A stretch of DNA of 7,622 nucleotides from Actinomycetota bacterium (GTDB taxonomy: Bacteria; Actinomycetota; Geothermincolia; Fen-727; JAQURN01), in assembly GCA_028715585.1 (NCBI GenBank), contig JAQURN010000059.1:1-7622 (forward strand), written 5' to 3'. The notes beneath the pieces are model-generated. The model saw only the letters and a list, made by a program, of their open reading frames with translations. It was not told the origin of the DNA and did no database searches. A program made the position numbers and the translations under genes. Of the stretch, positions 1-6,213 are shown in pieces; the first letter of the stretch is position 1; every line of letters starts with the position of its first letter.

Positions 1-111
1 TTCCTTTTCAGGCTTTTCTTCGCTCTCCTAGCTTTTGCGGTATGCATAGCCCCATTTGCCTTCGGCTTCTGGCTCATCGCAAATAGAGCGCATATCCCGC
101 CAGGATGGTAA
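1..111 (+). CDS. 3' end of an unidentified gene, hydrophobic C-terminus (partial)
   Basis: Frame 1 is open from the first base to a TAA at 109-111 and gives 36 residues. The first 28 or so are strongly hydrophobic (many Phe, Leu and Ala, beginning FLFRLFFALLAFAV), followed by a short polar tail ending HIPPGW. This looks like a last transmembrane helix with a short tail after it. The start lies outside the window, so family and function cannot be told. Codon choice (agg, aga, ata, ctc) resembles the genes downstream. A second frame on the same strand is also open for about 80 bases, so a chance open frame is not excluded. If real, it lies 89 bases before priA on the same strand, but the TATAAT box in that gap suggests priA has its own promoter. 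Confidence 0.35.
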   Translation, partial: FLFRLFFALLAFAVCIAPFAFGFWLIANRAHIPPGW

Positions 112-186
112 GTTTACACCTTCCATGGGAAACCACCCAGAGCGCAACGAGCCTCCCTGGAGCGAATAAATGTCACTTGCCCCATG

Positions 187-192
187 TATAAT
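187..192 (+). promoter_or_regulatory. -10 box of a likely priA promoter, leaderless arrangement
   Basis: A perfect TATAAT stands at 187-192, and the priA ATG begins eight bases after it at 201. Transcription usually starts six to eight bases after the -10 box, which places the mRNA 5' end at about 199-201, on the start codon. No Shine-Dalgarno sequence precedes the ATG. The region 16-18 bases upstream (around 163-170) has no good match to TTGACA. A leaderless message is the simplest reading of what is seen; the promoter itself is inferred. Confidence 0.4.
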
Positions 193-200
193 TCAAGCAA

Positions 201-2681
201 ATGAAAGCACCCCTTTTGGAAAATAAAAACTACGCCGAAGTGGTAATCGATACCCCGGTAAGGCACCTCGACCGCCCCTTCCACTACCTCGTGCCGCAAG
301 AATTCAAAGAAAAGCTGGAGGTGGGCTCGCTGGTAATGGTCCCATTCGGAAATCGCCTTTCCCTGGGCTACGTGGTGGGGTTTCCAGATTCCCCCCAGGT
401 AGGCAATCTGAAAGAAATCGCAAGCGTGCTCGACGAGCCACCAATTTTTGGCTTCGATACCTTGCGTCTCTGCCAGTGGATTGCCTCCCGCTATATCTCT
501 TCATTGTCGCAAGCTCTTCACCTCATAATGCCCCCTGGAAGAACTAGAAAAATAAAGGAAATTATCGCTCTGAAAGCTCCGGCGGAAGAAGTCATCCCCG
601 CCATCACTCCCCGAGATACTTTCTCCCTTGCAATCGTAGAAGTTATTTCCGCAGCAGGCGGGAGCTTAGATTACGAAGACTTGAAGAAGCATTTTGGGTC
701 TCCTCAAAGAGTGTCGTCAGCGACAAAAAAACTCGAAGGGCTCGGGGTTTTATCTCGCACGTTTTCCCTCGCCAAGCCATCGGTCAGGCATGTCTCCAAT
801 TTGGTGGTAAGACTCAAAGGGGGTCTTGCCAAGGAAGATGTCGAGAAGCTGCCATCGAAACAGAGAGCGCTCGTGGAATACCTCGAGCTTGAAAAAGATG
901 AAATACCCAGGTCTCAGCTCCTCAAAGAGACAAAAACCAGCAATTCCTCCCTCGATTCTCTCATTAAAAAGGGGCTAGTTTCTGTTGAACGCAAGAGGCG
1001 CCTCAGAAAGCCGAGAACGCGAGGTGAGCTTGTCCCTGGGCCGCCACCCACCCCAAATGAGCACCAAGAAGAAGCGATAAATCGCATAAAGGAGGCAATA
1101 AAATCTGGAAAAACTAATTTTTTCCTGCTTGAAGGGGTAACCGGCTCTGGCAAAACAGAGGTTTATATGCGCGCAATCGAAGAAGTTTTATCTCGGGGAC
1201 GCGGCGCAATCATATTGGTGCCCGAAATATCACTAACTCCCCAAACCATCGAGAGGTTTGAGTCAAGATTCCCCAAAAAGGTCGCGGTACTTCACAGCAG
1301 CTTGAGCCCTGGCGAAAGATACGACCAATGGTGTGCCATCAGAGACGGCACCTACCCTATCGTTGTGGGGGCAAGGTCAGCTATTTTCGCCCCTCTTCAA
1401 AACCTTGGTCTCATTGTCATAGATGAAGAACACGAATCGACATACAAAAACGACCAAGCTCCGCACTATCATGCCAGGGCAGTGGCGGAAGAAAGAGCCA
1501 GAATATACGGAGCGACTCTCGTGGCTGGAAACGCGACCCCGTCATTTGAAACCTACCAAAAAGCACGAGCTGGTATCTACTCTCACTTGAGGCTTCCGAG
1601 ACGCATAGACAACCGCCCGATGCCACAAATTGAAATTGTTGACATGAAGAAGGTTGGGGGGGCGGGGCAAATCCCGCTTCTCTCACCAACCATGCTCGAT
1701 TCACTCTCCAGAACAATAGAGGCGGAGGAACAAGCTATACTTTTCTTGAACAGGCGTGGCTTTTCCAACTACTTGCAGTGCAAACGTTGCGGGAATATAC
1801 CCCGATGCGATAACTGCGACATAAGTCTCTCCTACCATGCTGAGGGAAACTTCCTCCTTTGCCATCACTGTGGAGACAGGCGGGAAGTCCCCGATTCTTG
1901 TGAAAAGTGCGGGTCGGGTTTCCTAAAAGGCGTTGGGGCAGGAACGCAAAGGGTAGCAGCAGAAATCCAATCGAACTTACCTGGGGCGACTTTCCTGCGC
2001 ATGGACTCCGACGCAACCACAACCAAAGACGCGCATTGGAACATCCTTTCCACATTCAGGAGTGGTAAAGCTCAAATACTCATCGGAACCCAGATGATAG
2101 CAAAGGGGCTTGACATACCAGGTATCACGTTCGTTGGCGTAGTGAACGCGGATACAGCTCTCGCGCTCCCCGACTTCCGCGCAAGCGAAAGAACATACCA
2201 GCTTCTCACCCAGGTTAGTGGGCGCGCGGGAAGAGGCTTGAGGCCAGGCAAAGTAGTCATCCAGACCTTCAATCCAGAGCATCCAGCCTTGAAGGCGCTT
2301 TTTGGCAACCCTCAAGAATTCGTGGAACGTGAGCTACAATCAAGGCTTGAGGCTTTTTACCCCCCTTTTTGTGAGCTGGTGAACGTTATCATCACCTCAC
2401 CCGACCCAACAACAGCCGCGAGGTCGGCGGCAAGGATGAAGAAGATTCTTCAAAACAATCTTCAGGGAAAGCAGGCAACAATACTTGGTCCGGCTCCCGC
2501 TCCAATTTCACGCCTCAAGGGAAATTACAGGTGGCACATCCTCATCAAAACGGGCGAGGTAGAAAAAATATCTTCATCGGTAAGCAATGCGATAGGGCGC
2601 TTCTACGGCTATAAAAAGGGCTTCCCTCTAAAATCCGAGGTAAAGGTCTGGGCGGATGTAGACCCTGTCTCCCTTCTTTGA
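201..2681 (+). CDS. priA: Primosomal protein N' (PriA), replication-restart DNA helicase
   Basis: PriA is a cytoplasmic 3'-to-5' superfamily 2 helicase that recognises stalled or collapsed forks and loads the replicative helicase away from oriC. At 826 residues it is slightly longer than typical (about 730-805). The N-terminal 3'-end-binding domain covers about 12-110 and includes VMVPFGNR at 45-52. A linker and winged-helix part runs to about 275. Helicase motifs are Walker A GVTGSGKT (312-319), DEEH (408-411), motif III GNATPS (443-448, where most PriA proteins have GSATPS) and GRAGRG (674-679). All eight zinc ligands are present: C527, C530, C536, C539, C554, C557, C567, C570. The C-terminal domain carries PAPAPISRLKGNYRWH (764-779) and ends in the usual DPVSLL. 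The ATG at 201 is the first start after an in-frame stop (189-191), and the N-terminus fits the family. No Shine-Dalgarno site precedes it. The gene is complete and intact. Confidence 0.97.
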   Translation: MKAPLLENKNYAEVVIDTPVRHLDRPFHYLVPQEFKEKLEVGSLVMVPFGNRLSLGYVVGFPDSPQVGNLKEIASVLDEPPIFGFDTLRLCQWIASRYISSLSQALHLIMPPGRTRKIKEIIALKAPAEEVIPAITPRDTFSLAIVEVISAAGGSLDYEDLKKHFGSPQRVSSATKKLEGLGVLSRTFSLAKPSVRHVSNLVVRLKGGLAKEDVEKLPSKQRALVEYLELEKDEIPRSQLLKETKTSNSSLDSLIKKGLVSVERKRRLRKPRTRGELVPGPPPTPNEHQEEAINRIKEAIKSGKTNFFLLEGVTGSGKTEVYMRAIEEVLSRGRGAIILVPEISLTPQTIERFESRFPKKVAVLHSSLSPGERYDQWCAIRDGTYPIVVGARSAIFAPLQNLGLIVIDEEHESTYKNDQAPHYHARAVAEERARIYGATLVAGNATPSFETYQKARAGIYSHLRLPRRIDNRPMPQIEIVDMKKVGGAGQIPLLSPTMLDSLSRTIEAEEQAILFLNRRGFSNYLQCKRCGNIPRCDNCDISLSYHAEGNFLLCHHCGDRREVPDSCEKCGSGFLKGVGAGTQRVAAEIQSNLPGATFLRMDSDATTTKDAHWNILSTFRSGKAQILIGTQMIAKGLDIPGITFVGVVNADTALALPDFRASERTYQLLTQVSGRAGRGLRPGKVVIQTFNPEHPALKALFGNPQEFVERELQSRLEAFYPPFCELVNVIITSPDPTTAARSAARMKKILQNNLQGKQATILGPAPAPISRLKGNYRWHILIKTGEVEKISSSVSNAIGRFYGYKKGFPLKSEVKVWADVDPVSLL

Positions 2682-2739
2682 ATGGTGCTACGTACAACTT
2701 CATGGCTCAAGCGAGCGGCACGCGGTGGGAGGACGCCCG
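2682..2739. other. Convergent gap between priA and nrdJ, no terminator seen
   Basis: This 58-base gap separates two genes whose 3' ends face each other. I looked for a GC-rich stem followed by a T-run in either direction and found none. The only self-complementary piece is GACG-CC-CGTC at 2732-2741, whose two-base loop is too tight to form, and no T-run lies beside it. Termination may be Rho-dependent, or the transcripts may overlap at their 3' ends. Confidence 0.4.
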
Positions 2740-4974
2740 TCAATCAGGCCCGCATCGGGAGAAGCCGCAGGAACCGCAGACGAAACATCCACCGGCAGAC
2801 TCGAGCTTCGCTCCACATTCAGGACATTTCCCCACAGCGTCACCATTGGATGGTTCCATCCCCGACATACCTTCATTCCTTAGATATTTCTCAATCGCTC
2901 TTGCTATAGCGTCTGGACAGGAGAGAACCTCCGCCTCCCTGCTCTTGATTGAAGAAAGGCATCTAATTCCCTTTAGTTGCTCGACTATTTCCCCGATGTC
3001 TATTCCGGATCTAAGCCCCAGAGAAATCAACCTGCTCGTTGCTTCCGACTGCGATGGACATCCACCGGCTCGACCCAATGCCGTGAATACTTCACAAATG
3101 CCTTCATCGTCACTGTTTACGGTTATATAGAGATTGCCACAACCAATCCTCACCTTTTCGGTTGTTCCCCACGTTACCTTGCTTCTTTCCCTCGGTTTGA
3201 TTCCCCTGGCTTCGTAACCCCTGTAAAGTACCTGGCTCGGCCTGCTGCCATAGCGGTATATAGTTACACCTTTCAAGCCTAGTTCGTAGGCTTGTCGGTA
3301 GAGATTTTCAACATCATCAACCTCGGCACTCTCAGGGAGATTTACCGTTTTGCTCACCGCGTTGTCCGTAAACTCTTGAAATGCCGCTTGCATCCTCAAG
3401 TGCCATTCAGGTAAGACCTCGTGAGCGCTAACGAAGATTCTTTTGATATCTTCAGGAATTTCAGCTATATCTCCTATGCATCCCTCCTCAGCAATTCTCT
3501 TTATGAGCCCTTCCTCGGCAAGCCCATAATCTTTCATTACGCGTAGAAACTCTGGATGAATCTCCATCAACTTTTCACCGTCGAGAACGCGTTTCTCGTA
3601 GGCAACCGCAAAAATTGGCTCTATTCCACTGGAGCAATGGGCAATTATGCTTAAAGTGCCGGTCGGAGCAATAGTGGTAGTGGTGGCATTTCTTAAGGGA
3701 GCCATCCCTTCTTCGGCATAGGTGCTCTTGTGAAACTCTGGGAAGGGCCCTCTCTCGGCGGCAAGCGCTTGGGAAGCCTCCCTGGAAATTCTGGAAACGA
3801 AGGACATGACATCGCGCGCCCACCTGAGAGCCTCTTCGGAGTCGTAGGCAACCCCCAGTTTTATCAGCATGTCCGCAAACCCCATAACGCCAAGCCCTAT
3901 CTTTCGATGAGCCTTCGTAACCTTTTCTATTTGCGGAAGGGGAAATTTGCTTTTGTCTATGACGTTGTCGAGAAAGTGCACCGCCTCTCGAACAACGGAC
4001 TCAAGCCTTCCCCAGTCAACCTGAGGAGCGCCATTATTCGTTCGGACCATAAGCCCCAGGTTGATGCTGCCCAGGTTGCAAGATTCGTATGGAAGAAGAG
4101 GCTGCTCTCCGCATGGATTCGTGCTTTCTATTTCTCCCAAGGCTTTCAGGGGATGCATTTCGTTTATTCTGTCTAGAAAAATAACGCCAGGCTCGCCACT
4201 TTTCCATGCCATCTCAGCTATTTCTCGGAAAACCTCGAGGGCGCTCAGCTTTTCTACCACTGCCCCCGTTCGAGGGTTTACCAGTTCGTAGGTGGACTCG
4301 CTGGAAAGCGCCTCCATGAAAGGCTTTGTCAACGCCACCGAGATGTTGAAATTGTTGAGCCTTTTATGTTCTTCCTTTGAGTGGATAAATTCGATGATGT
4401 CAGGATGGTCTACCTGGAGAACCCCCATGTTCGCTCCCCTTCTGGTTCCTCCCTGTTTTACTGTCTCGGTTGCCGCGTCGAAAACAGTCATAAAAGAAAC
4501 AGGACCGCTTGCTATTCCTTTAGTTGACATCACCACGTCGTTTTTAGGCCTGAGCCTCGAGAAACTGAAACCCGTACCCCCGCCAGACTTGTGAATGAGA
4601 GCCATGTTTTTGACCGCTTCAAATATGCCCTCCATGCTGTCCTCAACTGGCAAGACGAAGCATGCGGAAAGCTGGCCGAGCTCCCTCCCCGCATTCATGA
4701 GCGTGGGGGAATTGGGAAGGAACTCGAGGGAAGTCATCATTTTGAGGAACTCTTCTCGAGACTGATTTACCCCTTCTTCTCCCCTATATGGGCGGTCTGC
4801 TTCAGCTATTGCTTCGGCAACCCTCTTGAACATATCAAGGGGTGTCTCCGTGACGTTTCCATCGGCATCCCTGGCGAGGTATCTTCTCTCTAAGACCTTT
4901 ATGGCGTTCTTCGAAATGTTTGGCAAATCACTCAAGGCAAGTAATTCTCCTCCATCCCTAAATAAAGGCAACAA
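2740..4974 (-). CDS. nrdJ: Adenosylcobalamin-dependent (class II) ribonucleoside reductase
   Basis: It reduces ribonucleotides to deoxyribonucleotides, using a thiyl radical made from coenzyme B12, with no need for oxygen. In the 744-residue reading the active-site block is NPCGEQPLLPYESCNLGS at 286-303: N286, radical C288 and E290. C299, eleven residues after C288, pairs with C105 (SACFVLP) as the redox couple; this spacing matches the Thermotoga maritima enzyme. PTGT (437-440) and HCSSGIEP (446-453) are further conserved loops. A TSCPD-type domain lies at about 607-700. A Cys-rich tail follows (C717, C720, C730, C733, C736, C741), as expected for re-reducing the active site. No N-terminal ATP-cone is present, so overall activity is probably not switched by dATP through that domain. 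The start is uncertain: TTG at 4974 (or 4971) is the longest reading, with only a weak GGGAG upstream. TTG at 4935 (residue 14) gives a family-like N-terminus (SDLPNISKNAIKVLERRYL) behind GGAGGAG at 4947-4953. Confidence 0.96.
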   Translation of the reverse strand: MLPLFRDGGELLALSDLPNISKNAIKVLERRYLARDADGNVTETPLDMFKRVAEAIAEADRPYRGEEGVNQSREEFLKMMTSLEFLPNSPTLMNAGRELGQLSACFVLPVEDSMEGIFEAVKNMALIHKSGGGTGFSFSRLRPKNDVVMSTKGIASGPVSFMTVFDAATETVKQGGTRRGANMGVLQVDHPDIIEFIHSKEEHKRLNNFNISVALTKPFMEALSSESTYELVNPRTGAVVEKLSALEVFREIAEMAWKSGEPGVIFLDRINEMHPLKALGEIESTNPCGEQPLLPYESCNLGSINLGLMVRTNNGAPQVDWGRLESVVREAVHFLDNVIDKSKFPLPQIEKVTKAHRKIGLGVMGFADMLIKLGVAYDSEEALRWARDVMSFVSRISREASQALAAERGPFPEFHKSTYAEEGMAPLRNATTTTIAPTGTLSIIAHCSSGIEPIFAVAYEKRVLDGEKLMEIHPEFLRVMKDYGLAEEGLIKRIAEEGCIGDIAEIPEDIKRIFVSAHEVLPEWHLRMQAAFQEFTDNAVSKTVNLPESAEVDDVENLYRQAYELGLKGVTIYRYGSRPSQVLYRGYEARGIKPRERSKVTWGTTEKVRIGCGNLYITVNSDDEGICEVFTALGRAGGCPSQSEATSRLISLGLRSGIDIGEIVEQLKGIRCLSSIKSREAEVLSCPDAIARAIEKYLRNEGMSGMEPSNGDAVGKCPECGAKLESAGGCFVCGSCGFSRCGPD
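4947..4953 (-). promoter_or_regulatory. Shine-Dalgarno GGAGGAG favouring a later nrdJ start
   Basis: On the minus strand, GGAGGAG lies 11 bases before an in-frame TTG at 4935-4933. It is the strongest ribosome-binding match near the 5' end of nrdJ. It falls inside the coding region if the TTG at 4974 is used, so it argues for a protein of 731 residues. The spacing is somewhat long, so this is suggestive only. Confidence 0.4.
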
Positions 4975-5015
4975 GTGCCATTATTGGCTCCCATTTCACA
5001 AGCAGGACAACTAAA

Positions 5016-5021
5016 ATTATA
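5016..5021 (-). promoter_or_regulatory. -10 box of the likely nrdJ promoter
   Basis: The minus strand reads TATAAT here, a perfect -10 hexamer. The -35 region, 17-18 bases upstream (about 5039-5045), is poor (TGTAAA-like, about three of six matches to TTGACA). Predicted initiation near 5009 would give a leader of about 35 bases to the TTG at 4974, or about 74 bases to the TTG at 4935. That is too short for a cobalamin riboswitch. Confidence 0.4.
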
Positions 5022-5033
5022 TACCAGCCGTGA

Positions 5034-5068
5034 GACAGGTTTACACGTTGTTGATTACGCGACCTGAC
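5034..5068. repeat. Imperfect nested inverted/direct repeat upstream of nrdJ
   Basis: GACAGGT at 5034-5040 and ACCTGAC at 5062-5068 are inverted copies with one mismatch. Between them, TTACACG (5041-5047) and TTACGCG (5055-5061) form a direct repeat at a 14-base period, also with one mismatch. The element sits about 13-47 bases upstream of the nrdJ -10 box, over the expected -35 region, where an operator or activator site would lie. It does not resemble the NrdR box. Chance similarity is possible at this length. Confidence 0.2.
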
Positions 5069-5159
5069 AAATTTTTTTTGCTTTTAGTTCTCCTTTATGC
5101 TATTCATTTATGAGCTTCAAATATCGACATTTCGGGTTGGATTCCCTGGCTTTGTTTTT

Positions 5160-5163
5160 AGGA
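5160..5163 (+). promoter_or_regulatory. Shine-Dalgarno AGGA for the CoA-transferase A subunit
   Basis: AGGA at 5160-5163 lies seven bases before the ATG at 5171, in AGGACGAGGAGATG. The second purine cluster, GAGGAG, abuts the ATG and is too close to serve this start. The spacing supports the ATG at 5171, and so the N-terminal extension of the protein. Confidence 0.55.
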
Positions 5164-5170
5164 CGAGGAG

Positions 5171-6181
5171 ATGGGCAAATTGTATGAAAACCTGCTTTCG
5201 ATAGAGGGAGGAATTGAAGAACTTTTCGTGGACCCCGACCCCGACAAAGCACGGGCAGCATTCAGGAAAAAGGAGAGAGGACTCAAAAACAAGGTCACCT
5301 CAGTAAAAGAAGCAGTCGACCTTTTGATAAAAGACGGAGATTATCTCGCTGTAGGTGGATTTGGCCATGTCAGGATTCCCTCCGCCATCATCTACGAGAT
5401 AGTGCGTCAGGGAAAAAAGAATCTTGGGCTGGCAGGACACACCTCTATCTATGACAGCGACATTCTCGCCTCGGCGGGATGCATGGACAGGTGCGATATC
5501 TCCTACGTGGTGGGATATGAAATACGCGGGCTCTCAAAAAGCGCCAGGCGAGCCTTCGAGAGCAAGAAAATAAGGAAAACGGACTGGTCTAATTGCTCCC
5601 TAGCGTGGAGGTTCTGGGCAGGCTCGGCTGGGCTTTCGTTTGTGCCAACCCGCGTTTTGCTTGGTACCGACACATTCAAACATTCCGCTGCCAAAACGAT
5701 AACCTGCCCGTTCACCGGCAAGAAGTTCGCGGCACTCCCGGCACTATATCCAGATGTTGGCATAGTCCACGTACACAGGGCTGATATTTACGGGAACTGC
5801 CAAATAGATGGAATGCTCGTCTCTGACTCTCACCTTGCGAGGGCTTCAAAAAGGTTGATTATAACCACGGAAAAACTCATTCATAATGAAGAAATCCGCT
5901 CCAACCCTTCCGCCACCGTGATACCCTACTGGTGCGTCGATGCAGTAGTTGAAGTCCCGTATGGAAGTCATCCTGCAAACATGCCTGGCGAATACTGGTT
6001 CGATGATGATTTCTTTAAGATGTTCCTCGAGATGGGCAAAACGGAAGAGGGAACGAAAAAATTCTACGATGAGTATATCTATGGGGTCGAGGATTTCGAT
6101 GAATATCTGGAGAAGGTGGGGGGATTCAAGAAGATGAAAAAATTGAGGGCGCAGGAAAAGTTAATAGAAAGTGGCTCATGA
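5171..6181 (+). CDS. CoA-transferase subunit A, glutaconate CoA-transferase (GctA)-like
   Basis: A class I CoA-transferase A subunit, which together with the B subunit downstream moves CoA from an acyl-CoA to a free carboxylate in the cytoplasm. The 336 residues resemble Acidaminococcus GctA along most of their length: GDYLAVGGFGHVRIP (56-70), FTGKKFAALPALYPDVGIVH (181-200), NEEIRSNP (239-246), CVDAVVEVPYGSHP (255-268) and a final YGVEDFDEYLEKVGG (304-318). GctA starts close to the conserved GDxxAxGGF segment. This protein has about 40 additional residues in front (1-42, charged, with DPDPDKARAAFRKKE at 21-35), which I recall as common in an uncharacterised branch of the family. The good AGGA site supports that start. 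The catalytic Glu is supplied by subunit B. The stop overlaps a possible ATG of the next frame (ATGA at 6178-6181). The substrate is unknown: glutaconate, another dicarboxylate or an aromatic-pathway acid are all possible. Confidence 0.88.
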   Translation: MGKLYENLLSIEGGIEELFVDPDPDKARAAFRKKERGLKNKVTSVKEAVDLLIKDGDYLAVGGFGHVRIPSAIIYEIVRQGKKNLGLAGHTSIYDSDILASAGCMDRCDISYVVGYEIRGLSKSARRAFESKKIRKTDWSNCSLAWRFWAGSAGLSFVPTRVLLGTDTFKHSAAKTITCPFTGKKFAALPALYPDVGIVHVHRADIYGNCQIDGMLVSDSHLARASKRLIITTEKLIHNEEIRSNPSATVIPYWCVDAVVEVPYGSHPANMPGEYWFDDDFFKMFLEMGKTEEGTKKFYDEYIYGVEDFDEYLEKVGGFKKMKKLRAQEKLIESGS

Positions 6182-6200
6182 TATCTTTTCCATTAGCAAA

Positions 6201-6205
6201 AGGTG
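6201..6205 (+). promoter_or_regulatory. Shine-Dalgarno AGGTG setting the CoA-transferase B start
   Basis: AGGTG at 6201-6205 is complementary to the 16S rRNA tail and lies eight bases before the ATG at 6214. The alternative ATG at 6178 has only a weak GAAAGTGG in front. This site and the protein N-terminus both favour 6214. Confidence 0.55.
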
Positions 6206-6213
6206 TGGTGAAA

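Larger units (their letters stand above)
4975..5170. other. Divergent intergenic region between nrdJ and the CoA-transferase operon
   Basis: This stretch of 196 bases must carry promoters for both directions. Besides the nrdJ -10 box and the repeat, it holds an eight-base T-run (5072-5079) followed by an AT-rich tract. For the rightward operon I found no convincing sigma-70 promoter. TTGCTT at 5078-5083 stands 17 bases before TATTCA at 5101-5106, but the second hexamer matches only three of six. TATGCT at 5096-5101 (four of six) has only a T-run as its -35. No small gene or RNA was recognised. Confidence 0.4.

Noticed and set aside
121..131. Small palindrome TTCCATGGGAA between the first open frame and priA
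   Set aside because: Four-base arms around a three-base centre are expected by chance, with no T-run to make a terminator and no second copy.
1656..1662. Seven-base G-run inside priA as a phase-variation tract
   Set aside because: It is short, in frame, encodes conventional Gly residues, and sits in a housekeeping gene with no sign of a frameshift.
2678..3130. 150-codon open frame on the plus strand starting at the end of priA
   Set aside because: It runs antisense through the conserved TSCPD and Cys-rich end of nrdJ. The product has low-complexity Ser/Pro composition and no family features.
3730..4176. 148-codon open frame on the plus strand inside nrdJ
   Set aside because: It is antisense to the ribonucleotide reductase active-site region and has no independent coding evidence.
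4975..5033. Cobalamin riboswitch before the B12-dependent reductase
   Set aside because: The likely leader is only 35-75 bases, and I see no B12-box-like sequence or room for the aptamer.
5000..5070. NrdR box pair in the nrdJ promoter
   Set aside because: No pair of ACACWATATATWGTGT-like 16-mers is visible. The AT-rich TATAAT area alone is better explained as the -10 box.
5062..5079. Intrinsic terminator suggested by the T-run at 5072-5079
   Set aside because: No compact GC-rich stem directly precedes the T-run (the 5-bp CAGGT/ACCTG arms are 21 bases apart), and no plus-strand gene ends upstream.
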